In this document: one piece after another, positions 1 through 11,759 of the stretch | Numbering within the stretch: position 1 is the stretch's first letter | Layout of the letters: each line of letters begins with the position of its first letter | Source: Lysobacterales bacterium | Lineage (GTDB): Bacteria > Pseudomonadota > Gammaproteobacteria > Xanthomonadales > Rhodanobacteraceae | DNA: 58,388 bases | Assembly (NCBI GenBank): GCA_017302215.1 | Contig: JAFLDX010000003.1 | Span: forward strand, 1-58,388 | Direction of reading: 5' to 3' | Made by a program: the position numbers and the translations under genes | The notes under the pieces: generated by a model | The model's database searches: none | Seen by the model: only the letters and a program-made list of their open reading frames with translations | What the model was told of the DNA's origin: nothing

Positions 1-65
1 GCGAGCGCGCGTTCGCGAGACTGCTGCGCGCGGCGTTGGCGCGCACGGCTGCTCCGACGGCATGA
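1..65 (+). CDS. C-terminal end of an unknown gene (truncated by the window edge)
   Basis: One reading frame is open from the left edge (first full codon at base 3) to a TGA at 63-65 and encodes about 20 residues ending RTAAPTA. The composition (Ala, Arg, Leu) fits a protein C-terminus in this GC-rich genome, and a promoter-like element for the next gene follows at 107-112. Nothing identifies a function. It may simply be non-coding, since 60 bases of open frame is expected by chance at this base composition. Confidence 0.25.
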   Translation, partial: ERAFARLLRAALARTAAPTA

Positions 66-134
66 GCAACCCGTTCGCGCGCGGTGCGCCGCCGGGCCCG
101 AAACGCTAGACTGGTTGCGCCAACGGAGCGGACG

Positions 135-1883
135 ATGAGCGAACTGCACCGCCGTCTGTTGCGCGGCGTGCCCGAACGGCGAGCGCCACGCAGCGGCGAC
201 TTCGTCACCGAGACGCGCGCGTTGCGCACCTGGGTCGCGGCGCTGCCGCTGGCCAATTTCGCAGCGACCGCGCGCATGCTGGTGGAAGGCCTGCGGGCCA
301 GCAATCGGTTGCGCATCGCCCCCGGCGAGCGTTTCGAGGCGCTCGAAATCCTGCGCGTGCCGGTCAACCAGCTGGCCGTCCTCATCGACAAGCAGATCGT
401 CGGCGCGAGTTTCCCGCTGCCGCCGCAGCGCGCCGAACTCGGCGCGCTCGCGCAGGAGTTCCAGGCCGAGCTTGCGCTCGGCTACCGCATGGTGCTGCAC
501 GATTTCTGCGCGCCGAACGGCACGATCCCGTTGTTGAAGGGAAAGCACGTCACGCTCGCCGCGGTGCGTGCGCTGACCCATGCCGGCGCGCGACTGCACA
601 AGGCCTATCTCCTCTACCGCACGCCGCCGGCCGGGGTCTGGCAGGGATTGCACGACGTCTACCGGTTCGCGGTGTCGCTCGGAATCGACGACCGGATGGT
701 CGAGGATGCCCAGGGCGCGACGGCGAGCGCGCGCAGCGTCTACGCGCACGCGCTGCTGCTCGCGCTTGCCAACCCATACCGGTTCACCCAGCGCGAACTG
801 CTCGAGATCATCGCACTGACGCGCGCGTTCGCGCCGTTCTGCGAACTGCGCAAGATGGACGGCACCGCCACGACGCATCCGATCGACGTCGACAGCGACA
901 CCGGTCCCGGCTACCTGCCGGAGGAGCGCACCTCGGCGCGGGACGGCATCCTCGCGCTCGACCTGTCCGGCGTGCTCGGATTCATCGAGGGCCAGGTCGC
1001 GATGCTGCCGAGCGGCGCGCGCGTAGCGACCTTCCGTGTCCGCGGCGGAAGCCCCGTGCAGGTCGACATCGACCAGACCCGGCGTCTCGTCGAAGGCTGG
1101 ACATCGGACGGCCAGCGCAGTCATTCGCGGCTCCCCGCCGGTCACGTGCTGCAGAGCGTGATCGGCCTGCACGACCTGCATTTCGTGCTCGCCGGCAACG
1201 AGGACTTCGACAGCTTCCTGCGTCGCGTGCGCGGGACGTCGATCAGCCTCTCCGAGCGGGACGGCGGCGCGGCCTGGGCTGTTTCCTCGGGCGAGCAGAT
1301 GCGCACCCAGCGCATGTCGGCACGCATCCTCGACCAGGGGCTCGGCGGCTATCGCCTGAGCTGGGATCGTGGTGGTCCCGGTGAAACCGTGCGCGCCAAG
1401 GTCGGCGAACTCGTCGGGCTTGCGGTGCCGGACGATGGTGGACTCGCGCCGGACTGGATGGTCGGCTCGATCCGCTGGATGCGCATCGACGACGAGGGCC
1501 GCGTCGACGCCGGCATCGAACTGCTCGCGCGACGATCGCTCGCGGTCGGTGCCTGCGCGGTGGATGCGGCCGGCAACGCGCGCGTCGACATGCGCGGCGT
1601 GTTGCTCGCACCCCTGCGAACCGAAGACTCGGCGATCTACGCGAGCCTGTTGACGCCTGGCCTGTTCGAGCGCGAGCCGGCCGCGATCGAGTTGACCGTG
1701 CCGGCGGACCCGCATCGTTGGCCTTCGTCACCGTGTGTCCTGCGCGTGGTCGGGGCCGGCATGATGGACACGCCGGGTGCCTACCTGATGTTCACCCTGC
1801 CGCCGCTCGACCTGCCCGAGGAGGAAGTCGGCGACGAGGGCGGCGCTGATGCGCACGCGCTGGCGACACACCGGCCGGCTTGA
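135..1883 (+). CDS. Uncharacterised protein with a C-terminal PilZ-like domain
   Basis: A 582-residue protein. I chose ATG 135 because it has GGAG seven bases upstream and follows a TAGACT -10-like element at 107-112; the GTG at 84 would lie upstream of that element. Residues about 1-300 are Leu/Ala-rich helix with no family I can name. Residues about 385-500 resemble a PilZ beta-barrel: RTQRMSARILDQGLGGYRL followed by a VGSIRWMRIDDEGR strand typical of PilZ cores. The canonical RxxxR-(D/N)xSxxG c-di-GMP motif is only partly present (the Ser is replaced by Leu), so binding is uncertain. No signal peptide or membrane segment is visible, so it is probably cytoplasmic. It lies 70 bases upstream of ispG; a shared transcript is possible, but ispG has its own -10-like TATCCT at 1885-1890. 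Confidence 0.6.
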   Translation: MSELHRRLLRGVPERRAPRSGDFVTETRALRTWVAALPLANFAATARMLVEGLRASNRLRIAPGERFEALEILRVPVNQLAVLIDKQIVGASFPLPPQRAELGALAQEFQAELALGYRMVLHDFCAPNGTIPLLKGKHVTLAAVRALTHAGARLHKAYLLYRTPPAGVWQGLHDVYRFAVSLGIDDRMVEDAQGATASARSVYAHALLLALANPYRFTQRELLEIIALTRAFAPFCELRKMDGTATTHPIDVDSDTGPGYLPEERTSARDGILALDLSGVLGFIEGQVAMLPSGARVATFRVRGGSPVQVDIDQTRRLVEGWTSDGQRSHSRLPAGHVLQSVIGLHDLHFVLAGNEDFDSFLRRVRGTSISLSERDGGAAWAVSSGEQMRTQRMSARILDQGLGGYRLSWDRGGPGETVRAKVGELVGLAVPDDGGLAPDWMVGSIRWMRIDDEGRVDAGIELLARRSLAVGACAVDAAGNARVDMRGVLLAPLRTEDSAIYASLLTPGLFEREPAAIELTVPADPHRWPSSPCVLRVVGAGMMDTPGAYLMFTLPPLDLPEEEVGDEGGADAHALATHRPA

Positions 1884-1953
1884 GTATCCTTCGCATTCCG
1901 CGGACCGAGCTCCGTCCGAACCAGGTCAAGCGCCCCGGCGCGACTGATCCCGC

Positions 1954-3192
1954 ATGACAGGTCTTCCCGAGGCAGCGATCGCGCGCCGGCCGAGCATCGG
2001 CGTGCGCATCGGCGCGAGCACGGTGGGTGGTTGCGCGCCGATCGTGGTGCAGTCGATGACCAACACCGACACGGCCGACGTGGCCGGCACGACGCGCCAG
2101 ATCGCCGAGCTTGCGCGCGCCGGTTCCGAACTGGTGCGCATCACCGTCAACAACCCCGAATCGGCGTCGGCCGTGCCGCGCATCCGCGAACGCCTCGACA
2201 TGATGGGCGTGGGTGTGCCGCTGATCGGCGACTTCCACTACAACGGACACCAGCTGCTCGCCGCCGAACCGGCCGCCGCCGAAGCGCTGGCCAAGTACCG
2301 CATCAATCCCGGCAATGTCGGCTTCGGGCGCAAGAAGGACGCCCAGTTCGCCGCGATCATCGAGATGGCCTTGCGCCACGGCAAGCCGGTGCGAATCGGT
2401 GCCAACTGGGGTTCGCTCGACCAGTCCATGGTCGCGACGCTGATGGACGAGAACCACACACGTGCGCAACCATGGGACGCGGCGCGCGTCGCACGCGAGG
2501 CGCTGATCCGCTCGGCACTGGATTCGGCCGCCCGCGCCGAACAGCTCGGTCTCGGCCGCGACCGCATCATCCTTTCATGCAAGGTGTCCGGCGTGCAGGA
2601 GCTGATCGCCGTCTACCGCGACCTCGCGGCGCGTGGCGACTACGCGCTGCATCTCGGCCTGACCGAAGCCGGCATGGGCTCGAAGGGCATCGTCGCGTCG
2701 ACCGCCGCGCTCGGCGTGCTGCTGCAGGAAGGCATCGGCGACACGATCCGGATCTCGCTCACGCCGGAGCCTGGCGAGTCGCGAACGCGCGAGGTCATCG
2801 TCGCCCAGGAGTTGCTGCAGACCATGGGCTTGCGCGCATTCACCCCGCTGGTGACGGCATGCCCGGGCTGTGGACGCACGACGAGCACGCTGTTCCAGGA
2901 ACTCGCCAGGACCGTGCAGGAACACGTGCGCGGCAAGATGCCCGAGTGGCGCATCAAGTACGACGGCGTCGAGAACCTCACGCTTGCGGTCATGGGCTGC
3001 GTGGTCAACGGGCCCGGCGAGTCGAAACACGCCGACATCGGCATTTCGCTTCCGGGTACCGGCGAGGCGCCGGCGGCGCCGGTCTTCATCGATGGCGAGA
3101 AGGCGATGACCCTGCGCGGCGAGAACATCGCGCACGAGTTCGTCGACATCATCGAGGACTACGTCGCGCGCAAGTACGTGCAGCGCGGCTGA
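1954..3192 (+). CDS. ispG: 4-hydroxy-3-methylbut-2-en-1-yl diphosphate synthase
   Basis: IspG/GcpE is the iron-sulfur enzyme of the non-mevalonate (MEP) pathway that converts 2-C-methyl-D-erythritol 2,4-cyclodiphosphate to HMBPP in the cytoplasm. The protein has 412 residues, the usual size of the proteobacterial form. The N-terminal TIM barrel carries [11 protein letters not shown] (30-40) and IGDFHYNGH (91-99). The C-terminal cluster-binding domain has Cys303 and Cys306 in [10 protein letters not shown] and Cys349 in [11 protein letters not shown], the three ligands of the 4Fe-4S cluster. The next gene begins nine bases after the stop, so a two-gene transcript is likely. It is clearly intact. 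Confidence 0.97.
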   Translation: MTGLPEAAIARRPSIGVRIGASTVGGCAPIVVQSMTNTDTADVAGTTRQIAELARAGSELVRITVNNPESASAVPRIRERLDMMGVGVPLIGDFHYNGHQLLAAEPAAAEALAKYRINPGNVGFGRKKDAQFAAIIEMALRHGKPVRIGANWGSLDQSMVATLMDENHTRAQPWDAARVAREALIRSALDSAARAEQLGLGRDRIILSCKVSGVQELIAVYRDLAARGDYALHLGLTEAGMGSKGIVASTAALGVLLQEGIGDTIRISLTPEPGESRTREVIVAQELLQTMGLRAFTPLVTACPGCGRTTSTLFQELARTVQEHVRGKMPEWRIKYDGVENLTLAVMGCVVNGPGESKHADIGISLPGTGEAPAAPVFIDGEKAMTLRGENIAHEFVDIIEDYVARKYVQRG

Positions 3193-3200
3193 GCAGAGCC

Positions 3201-3941
3201 ATGGCGAAGCAGGGCGAGATCGACTACGTCGCGAACATCGGGGAAATCGGAGCCGAGCACGCGCGCGGCAAGCCGTTCACCGCGCCCGATTGCGGACGGC
3301 TGCTCGCCGATCTCGGTGGACTCTTCATGGTCCTGCCGCCGGCGCCGGCGCGCCTGCTCGACCTCGGCTGCGGCAGTGGCTGGACGAGCGTGTTCTTCGC
3401 GCGCCGCGGCTACCACGTCACCGGCCAGGACATCGCCCCGGACATGGTCGGCCTCGCCGAACGAAATCGCGCCGAGGCCGGCGTCGACCATCTCGATTTC
3501 ATCGTCAGCGACTACGAGTCGCTGCGCTTCGATGGCGAATTCGATGCGGCGGTGTTCTACGACGCACTCCACCACGCCGAGGACCCGGCCCAGGCGCTCG
3601 CCGGAGCATGGCGGGCGCTCAAGCCGGGCGGCGTGCTCGTCACGATCGAGCCGGGCGTCGGCCATGCGCAGGCGGAGCACTCGAAGGCGGCCGTGACGGC
3701 CTTTGGCGTGACCGAGCGCGACATGCCGCCGCGCGACATCGTCCGGCTAGGCCGCGCCGTCGGTTTTCGCAGCGCGCGCATCTACCCGACGCCGAAGATG
3801 CTGGCGATGATCCAGTACGAGATGCCGGCGCTCGCGCGCCTGCCGGACTGGCTGTCGGATCTGGTGCGCTGGGGTGGCATGGGTTGGCTCATGCTGGCCG
3901 CCAAGCATCGGCGCGGCGGCATGGTCGTGCTGCTCAAGTAG
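3201..3941 (+). CDS. Class I SAM-dependent methyltransferase
   Basis: A 246-residue Rossmann-type methyltransferase. Motif I is RLLDLGCGSG (51-60), followed by an acidic residue at the end of strand 2 (GQDIAP) and a post-I Asp in FIVSDYESL; FYDALHHAEDP and LKPGGVLVTIEPG match motifs IV-VI of the Methyltransf_11 class. Substrate unknown. The ATG at 3201 is nine bases after ispG. The final bases overlap a REP element: the TAG stop (3939-3941) is inside its GTAG head. The C-terminal GGMVVLLK looks like a natural strand end, so I do not think the enzyme is badly truncated. A much longer open frame runs in from 2031 but is only the shadow of ispG. Confidence 0.85.
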   Translation: MAKQGEIDYVANIGEIGAEHARGKPFTAPDCGRLLADLGGLFMVLPPAPARLLDLGCGSGWTSVFFARRGYHVTGQDIAPDMVGLAERNRAEAGVDHLDFIVSDYESLRFDGEFDAAVFYDALHHAEDPAQALAGAWRALKPGGVLVTIEPGVGHAQAEHSKAAVTAFGVTERDMPPRDIVRLGRAVGFRSARIYPTPKMLAMIQYEMPALARLPDWLSDLVRWGGMGWLMLAAKHRRGGMVVLLK

Positions 3942-3964
3942 GAAGCGGCTTCAGCCGCGATGCC
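3938..3964 (+). repeat. GTAG-type REP element
   Basis: The sequence has a GTAG head followed by a short hairpin with arms GCGGCT/AGCCGC around TC, then GATGCC. The same pattern occurs twice more in the window, at 27403-27427 (minus) and 27445-27469 (plus). It matches the GTAG-headed REP palindromes known from Stenotrophomonas and relatives, which are mobilised by REP-associated tyrosine transposases (none seen here). The element supplies the stop codon of the methyltransferase and sits between two convergent genes, just beyond the 3' end of imuA. Confidence 0.7.
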
Positions 3965-4001
3965 CCGGCTGTACAACGTCCCGTCGTTTGCGCGCCCGGG
4001 C

Positions 4002-4670
4002 TCAGGCGCAGCGTGAAAGGATGCTCGATCCGGCCAGATCCGGGTTGTTGCGGCACTTCAGGATCTTGACGCAAGTATCCGACTCAAAACGGGAAACTTC
4101 GATGCGGAGAGCGGCAGGCGTGCTCTCGCGACGTGCTTGGAGCGGACGCAGCAGGAAGGCCAGTGCATCGCCGGTCTCGGCGGCGAGTTGCAGGCGGCGC
4201 AAGCGCGGGTAGTCGGCTTCGGGCAACCAGTGCAGGATGGCGGCGCAGCAACCGGTGCGCAGGCATTGTTCGGCGCTCCAGTGGCGGTTGGCGGCAGCGG
4301 CGTCGATCTGGACGAGATGAGCCGGATCGACACCGGCAGCGATCCAGGCCGGAGCGAAAGGAATGTAGGGCGGGCCGATCATGGCGACGCGTCGCCGCGT
4401 CCGGGTCAGCGCGGCGATGGCCGGCAGCAGCAGGCTCATCTCGCCGAGGCCGTCATGCCCGGCGAGGATCTCGATCAGCCCGCCGCGCGGCCAGCCGCCG
4501 CCGGGCAGGCGCGCATCGAGACCGGCGTCGCCGGTCGGTTGCGTGCGCAGCGAGACGGCGTGCTCGCGGCCGCGGCGCCAGATGCCGGGATGATCGCGCA
4601 CGCCGGCGAGGGCGGCGTGGCGCGCGCTGCGCGGGCCGGTCGTGAACGGGGACGTGAGGACGGCGGCCAT
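4002..4670 (-). CDS. imuA: ImuA-like (SulA/RecA-related) SOS mutagenesis protein
   Basis: ImuA is the RecA-like accessory factor of the ImuA-ImuB-DnaE2 translesion mutasome and belongs to the LexA regulon. Family hallmarks in the 222-residue product are the WRRG start (31-34), TGDAGLDARLPGGGWPRG (47-64), EILAGHDGLGEMSLLLPA (67-84), the PPYIPFAPAW loop (100-109), RRLQLAAETG (158-167), TPAALRI (184-190) and VKILKCRN (201-208). After about residue 208 the usual Arg-rich/Pro-Leu tail is replaced by an unrelated 14-residue end. The ATG at 4670 lies three bases after the lexA stop, so the genes are co-transcribed. Unusually, imuB and dnaE2 do not follow: the next gene is convergent and a REP element lies between. 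It could be a functional orphan or a remnant. Confidence 0.85.
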   Translation of the reverse strand: MAAVLTSPFTTGPRSARHAALAGVRDHPGIWRRGREHAVSLRTQPTGDAGLDARLPGGGWPRGGLIEILAGHDGLGEMSLLLPAIAALTRTRRRVAMIGPPYIPFAPAWIAAGVDPAHLVQIDAAAANRHWSAEQCLRTGCCAAILHWLPEADYPRLRRLQLAAETGDALAFLLRPLQARRESTPAALRIEVSRFESDTCVKILKCRNNPDLAGSSILSRCA

Positions 4671-4673
4671 GGC

Positions 4674-5288
4674 TCAGGTCGTCCTCCGGATCATGCCGAC
4701 ATAGAGGCCTTCGATCGCGAACTGGCTGCGCGCGGGGTCGACCTCGATCGGTGCAAAATCGGGATTGGCCGGCAGCAGCCGGATTCGGCCGCGCCGGCAT
4801 TCGAGCGTCTTGACCGTGACCTCGTCATCGACGCGCGCGACGACGATGCGGCCGTCGTCGGCATGGTCGGTGCGATGCACGGCGATGAGGTCGCCGTCGA
4901 GGATGCCGGCATCGCGCATGCTGAGGCCCACGACGCGCAGGAAGTAGTCCGGACGGGGATGGAACAGGGCGGCATCGATGCCGAACTCGCCCTCGATGTT
5001 TTCGGTGGCGAGGATCGGACTGCCGGCGGCGACGCGTCCGACGAGGGGGAGCATCGTCGCCGCCGGCGTCCGTGAGCGGTGCGGAAGGCTCAGGCCGCGA
5101 TGCGGCAGGCGCTCGAGGGCGCCCTTGCGCACGAGCGCCTCGACATAGTCCTGGGCCGAACTGTGGCGCGCGAAACCGAGTGCCTCGGCGATCTCGCGCA
5201 GGGTAGGCGGGCGGCCATGCGCATCGACGTGGGCCCGGATGTGCTCGAGCACGCGGCGCTGGTTGTCGGTGAGGGCGATTTCGTTCAT
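4674..5288 (-). CDS. lexA: LexA repressor (LexA2 type), autoregulated
   Basis: SOS master repressor with 204 residues. The N-terminal winged helix (about 1-66) includes the recognition segment TLREIAEALGF (29-39) and SSAQDYVEALVRKG. The autocleavage bond is Ala88-Gly89 in GRVAAGSP; the catalytic dyad is Ser123 (GLSMRDAG) and Lys160 (EVTVKTLE). The start at 5288 (MNEIALTDNQ) aligns with the family N-terminus; the open frame extends far upstream, but through the promoter. The start codon overlaps one arm of the operator, so the transcript probably has almost no 5' leader. It is followed at a distance of three bases by imuA. The GTAC-N4-GTAC operator matches the type reported for LexA2 of pseudomonads and xanthomonads. 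Confidence 0.93.
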   Translation of the reverse strand: MNEIALTDNQRRVLEHIRAHVDAHGRPPTLREIAEALGFARHSSAQDYVEALVRKGALERLPHRGLSLPHRSRTPAATMLPLVGRVAAGSPILATENIEGEFGIDAALFHPRPDYFLRVVGLSMRDAGILDGDLIAVHRTDHADDGRIVVARVDDEVTVKTLECRRGRIRLLPANPDFAPIEVDPARSQFAIEGLYVGMIRRTT

Positions 5289-5323
5289 ACGTACCAATGT
5301 ACGTATTCCGCGCAGGATTGCAA
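5287..5323 (-). promoter_or_regulatory. lexA promoter with overlapping LexA operator
   Basis: Bases 5287-5306 form a perfect inverted repeat: ATACGTAC, four bases (CAAT), GTACGTAT, with the core GTAC-N4-GTAC. On the minus strand TTGCAA (5318-5323) and TACATT (5301-5296), 16 bases apart, fit -35 and -10. The -10 lies inside the operator and the predicted start point is at or next to the lexA ATG (5288), so the mRNA would be leaderless or nearly so. Operator position over -10/+1 explains autorepression. Promoter assignment is by eye. Confidence 0.75.
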
Positions 5324-5413
5324 GCCCCCTCCATCGTGGGGCGCGGATGCCTGCGCGTCTTGCGTGCGCGATGCCGTTCTGAATAGCCTGCGGTACGAAA
5401 GGCCGCTGCCGAG

Positions 5414-6364
5414 ATGCCGATGGCGACACCGCAAGCGTTTGTTTCGCGCCTGACCCGCAGCGCGATCTTCCTCGTGCTCGGCCTGAAGCCCGGAACCCGC
5501 GCCGAGCAGGCGGTGCGGGCGCTGTGCGCCGACCTGTCGTCGCTGTTGCGCGGAATCGGCTTCCGCGATCTCGATGGCGAATTGTCCTGCGTGATGGCGT
5601 TCGGCTCGCAGGCCTGGGATCGGCTGTTCGGCCAGCCGCGTCCGCGCGACCTGCATGCATTCGAGGCGATCGATGGCCATCATCGTGCCGTGTCGACGCC
5701 GGGCGACCTGCTGTTCCACATCCGCGCCAAGCGCATGGACCAGTGTTTCGAGATCGCCAACCAGATCATGGCGCGCCTCGGCGCCGATGTGCTCGTCGAG
5801 GACGAGGTGCAGGGTTTTCGCTACTTCGACCAGCGTGACCTGCTCGGCTTCGTCGACGGAACCGAGAACCCGGTCGACGAGGCAGCGCGGGAAGCGACGA
5901 TCATCGGCGACGAGGACGCGGATTTCCGTGGTGGCAGCTACGTCATCGTGCAGAAGTACCTGCACGATCTCGCCGCGTGGGAGCGCCTGCCGGTCGAACG
6001 GCAGGAGATGATCGTCGGTCGCCGCAAGCTGTCGGACGTCGAGTTCGCCGACGCCGACAAGGCCCCGTATGCGCACAATGTCCTGACTTCGATCAACGAA
6101 GGTGGCAAGGACCTCAAGATCGTGCGCGACAACATGCCCTTCGGCCGCCCCGGGCAGGGTGAGTTCGGTACCTATTTCATCGGGTATGCACGCGCCCCGC
6201 AGCGCATCGAACGCATGCTGCGCAACATGTTCGTCGGCTCGCCGCCCGGCAACTACGATCGTCTGCTCGACTTCAGCAAGGCGGTCACCGGCAGCCTCTT
6301 CTTCGTGCCGACCGTCACCTTTCTCGATTCGGTCCAGGTCGACGCATCGGCGACATCGACATGA
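5414..6364 (+). CDS. DyP-type haem peroxidase
   Basis: A 316-residue dye-decolourising peroxidase (Dyp_perox family, resembling the cytoplasmic YfeX/DypB group). The signature GFVDGTENP is at 145-153 with distal Asp148; His221 in [10 protein letters not shown] fits the proximal haem ligand and Arg238 in [10 protein letters not shown] the distal Arg. No Tat or Sec signal is present, so it is cytoplasmic. The start at 5414 is the first ATG; a second Met follows two codons later. The TGA overlaps the ATG of cbpA (ATGA at 6361-6364), implying translational coupling. It is divergent from lexA with 125 bases between. The C-terminus lacks an encapsulin-targeting peptide and no encapsulin gene is in view. 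Substrate not predictable; members act in peroxide or porphyrin/haem metabolism. Confidence 0.88.
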   Translation: MPMATPQAFVSRLTRSAIFLVLGLKPGTRAEQAVRALCADLSSLLRGIGFRDLDGELSCVMAFGSQAWDRLFGQPRPRDLHAFEAIDGHHRAVSTPGDLLFHIRAKRMDQCFEIANQIMARLGADVLVEDEVQGFRYFDQRDLLGFVDGTENPVDEAAREATIIGDEDADFRGGSYVIVQKYLHDLAAWERLPVERQEMIVGRRKLSDVEFADADKAPYAHNVLTSINEGGKDLKIVRDNMPFGRPGQGEFGTYFIGYARAPQRIERMLRNMFVGSPPGNYDRLLDFSKAVTGSLFFVPTVTFLDSVQVDASATST

Positions 6365-7287
6365 GCAGGAGAGCGGAAAGCGTGGAGAGTCCCTATGAAA
6401 TCCTCGGCGTGGCGACGCAGGCATCGGCCGAGGACATCAAGAAGGCGTACCGGCGACTCGCGCGCAAGTTGCATCCGGACCTCAACGCCGGCGACAAGGG
6501 CGGCGAGGAGCGCTTCAAGGCGGTCTCCGCCGCCTATCGCCTGCTCTCCGATCCCGACACGCGCGCGCGCTACGACGCCGGCGAGATCGACGAGATGGGC
6601 GTGGAACGTCCGCAGCGGCACTACTACCGCGACCATGCCGGTTCGGCGCAGGCCGATGCCTATGCCAGCGATGCCGGCCATGCCGATTTCATGGACGGCG
6701 AAGATGCTTTCGCCGAGATGTTGCGGCAGGCGGCACGTGCGCGCGCCAACCGGCGCGGTCAGGACCTCCACTATCGCCTCGCGGTGACGTTCGCGGAGGC
6801 CGTCGCGGGTGGCATGAAGCGCTTGACCCTGCCGCTCGGCGGCGTGATCGACGTCAACCTCCCGCCCGGCGTCGTCGATGGCCAGATCCTGCGCCTCAAG
6901 GGCAAGGGAGCAGCGGGCGCGGGCGAGGGCGAACCCGGCGATGCCCTCGTCGAACTCGAGATCGCTGCCGATCCGCGCTTCACGCGCGAAGGCGAGGACG
7001 TGGTGCTCGACCTGCCGATCTCGCTCGGTGAAGCGGTCCTCGGCGGCCGCGTCCGCGTGCCGACACCGACCGGCGCGGTCGAGATGTCCGTGCCGCCCGG
7101 TGCGAGCAGCGGTACCACCCTGCGGTTGAAGGGCCAGGGTCTTCCGCGCAAGGGCGGGACGCGCGGCGACGAGCGCGTGCGCCTCAGGATCGTGCTGCCG
7201 AAGGGGCGCGACGAAGAACTCGAGCGCTTCGTGGCCGGCTGGCAGGCCGGCAAGGACTTCGATCCACGTGCGGAGGTGCAGCCATGA
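6361..7287 (+). CDS. cbpA: CbpA-like DnaJ-class co-chaperone
   Basis: A 308-residue type II J-domain protein, like E. coli CbpA (curved-DNA-binding, DnaK co-chaperone). The J domain spans about 10-75 ([18 protein letters not shown] and HPD at 38-40). A linker (about 80-130) leads into two beta-sandwich C-terminal domains, seen from [18 protein letters not shown] and [19 protein letters not shown] and the second copy [16 protein letters not shown]. There is no Cys-rich zinc domain. Four-base overlaps join it to the DyP peroxidase upstream and to cbpM downstream. The N-terminal extension before SPYEIL is short, so an internal start is possible but less likely. Confidence 0.92.
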   Translation: MSRRAESVESPYEILGVATQASAEDIKKAYRRLARKLHPDLNAGDKGGEERFKAVSAAYRLLSDPDTRARYDAGEIDEMGVERPQRHYYRDHAGSAQADAYASDAGHADFMDGEDAFAEMLRQAARARANRRGQDLHYRLAVTFAEAVAGGMKRLTLPLGGVIDVNLPPGVVDGQILRLKGKGAAGAGEGEPGDALVELEIAADPRFTREGEDVVLDLPISLGEAVLGGRVRVPTPTGAVEMSVPPGASSGTTLRLKGQGLPRKGGTRGDERVRLRIVLPKGRDEELERFVAGWQAGKDFDPRAEVQP

Positions 7288-7610
7288 ACACGATCGGACT
7301 CGAGATCGAGCGTTTCCTCGAAGCGTCGTCCATCGACCGGACCACCTATGACACCTGGGTCGAGCGTCGCTGGCTGGTGTCCGTGCAGTCCGGCAACCGG
7401 CTGTCGGATGCCGATGCGGCGCGTGCGATGCTGATCCGTGACCTGCGTGACGACCTCGGCGTGAACGACGAGGGCATCGACCTCGTCCTGCAGCTGCTCG
7501 ACCAGGTGCATGGCTTGCGCCGCGTGCTGCACGGTTTGCGTGCGGAGGCTTCGCGTCGGCCGGGAAGTCCGGGTTCCGGGTCTGTGCCGCCCGGCAGGCC
7601 GGGCGAACCT

Positions 7611-7625
<15 letters not shown>
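7284..7625 (+). CDS. cbpM: CbpM-like chaperone modulator (MerR-type helix protein)
   Basis: A 113-residue protein matching the small CbpM family that binds the J domain of CbpA and inhibits its action on DnaK and DNA. Features are the compact helix-turn-helix-like start [20 protein letters not shown], the acidic [22 protein letters not shown] segment (about 53-75) and LHGLR. Overlap with cbpA by ATGA supports co-translation. The last 15 or so residues (Gly/Pro/Ser-rich) overlap by 15 bases, on the opposite strand, with the end of the membrane gene at 7611, so the true C-terminus is poorly constrained by conservation. Confidence 0.82.
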
Positions 7626-10864
<3,239 letters not shown>

Positions 10865-10884
10865 AGGCGTGCGTCGCGATGACC

Positions 10885-10904
10885 CTCGCCGGCTCGCCGG
10901 CGAG
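10885..10904. terminator. Hairpin between katG and a convergent gene
   Basis: CTCGCCGG, loop CTCG, CCGGCGAG: a perfect eight-base-pair GC-rich stem 20 bases after the katG stop and just beyond the end of the convergent membrane gene. There is no T tract on either side, so it may be a weak or Rho-assisted bidirectional terminator or only an mRNA-stabilising stem. Confidence 0.4.
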
Positions 10905-10907
10905 CGG

Positions 10908-11759
10908 TCATCGCGGTGTCGCGACACCCATGCGTCGCAGCGAGCGCTTCAGCCAGCGCGCGGTGTAGTGCAGCCGCTGGAGCGCCAGCAGCCGCCACGC
11001 ACCGTAGCCGAGCGTGCTGATTCCAGCCATCCACACCAGGCCCCACGCCTGGGCGGGAGCAAGAGACGGCGTCATGATCGCGAAGAACACGATCCCGCCG
11101 ATGATCGCGGTGAAGTACGCCGTCGTGGCGACCGTCTGCAGGCGTACGCTGCCGGCCTGGCGCCAGTGAGGATGCCTGTTGAGGCCGTGCAGCAGGCCGA
11201 ATGCGAGTGACAGGCCCAGATTCGGCAGCGTTCCGAGGACGAGGTGTTCGCCGGAGCCGAGCGGTGAGCCGGGTCCGGTCAGCATGAAGGCGGTGAAGCC
11301 GCCGACCAGATAGGCGAGGCCGGCCGCCAGCCAGGTCGGCGATTGCGTGCTGCCTGACTCGATCTGCGCGGCTGACGGCAGGAACTTCGCGTAGACCGTC
11401 TTTTCGCCGCGAGCGAGTGCATGCGCGACCGGCCAGACGAACTCGTCCTCGGCGCGCTCGCGGAACGCGGTGCCGCTCCGCCGCATGGCAACTGCGATCC
11501 GCACGAGGTCGTCACTGATGCCGATCAGGAGATTGACCAGCAGCACCGCCAGCGTCGCGCCGGCATCCCAATCCATGATCGCCATTCCGACGAGCGGGGC
11601 AGCGCCTGCCAACATCAGGGCCACGGCGGATTCTCGCCGATCGCCGAATCCGAACGTGTCGAAGCGTTCGAGGGCACGACCACCGAGACGCTGGAGGAGC
11701 GCTCGCATCTCGTGCGTGATCGGGACCCATGCACTCATCCCGCCGTGATGCGCGCCCAT
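10908..11759 (-). CDS. Multi-spanning membrane protein of unknown function
   Basis: A 283-residue protein with hydrophobic spans near 44-62 (SAVALMLAGAAPLVGMAIM), 67-84 (GATLAVLLVNLLIGI), 143-162 (WLAAGLAYLVGGFTAFML), 176-190, 208-228 (TTAYFTAIIGGIVFFAIM) and 234-252. The pattern, a span with PLVG followed by a span with NLLIG, recalls the uncharacterised DUF6498-type membrane proteins, but this is a weak resemblance. The ATG at 11759 has AAGGA six bases upstream, which favours it over the internal Met at 11738. Convergent with katG. Confidence 0.6.
   Translation of the reverse strand: MGAHHGGMSAWVPITHEMRALLQRLGGRALERFDTFGFGDRRESAVALMLAGAAPLVGMAIMDWDAGATLAVLLVNLLIGISDDLVRIAVAMRRSGTAFRERAEDEFVWPVAHALARGEKTVYAKFLPSAAQIESGSTQSPTWLAAGLAYLVGGFTAFMLTGPGSPLGSGEHLVLGTLPNLGLSLAFGLLHGLNRHPHWRQAGSVRLQTVATTAYFTAIIGGIVFFAIMTPSLAPAQAWGLVWMAGISTLGYGAWRLLALQRLHYTARWLKRSLRRMGVATPR

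Noticed and set aside
2031..3200. Extension of the methyltransferase reading frame back to 2031
   Set aside because: This part is an alternative frame of ispG; the methyltransferase fold begins at ATG 3201.
5289..5660. Upstream extension of lexA
   Set aside because: The open frame runs through the promoter and operator and into antisense of the DyP gene; conserved LexA sequence begins at 5288.
5414..6364. DyP peroxidase as encapsulin cargo
   Set aside because: No C-terminal targeting peptide and no encapsulin shell gene in the window.
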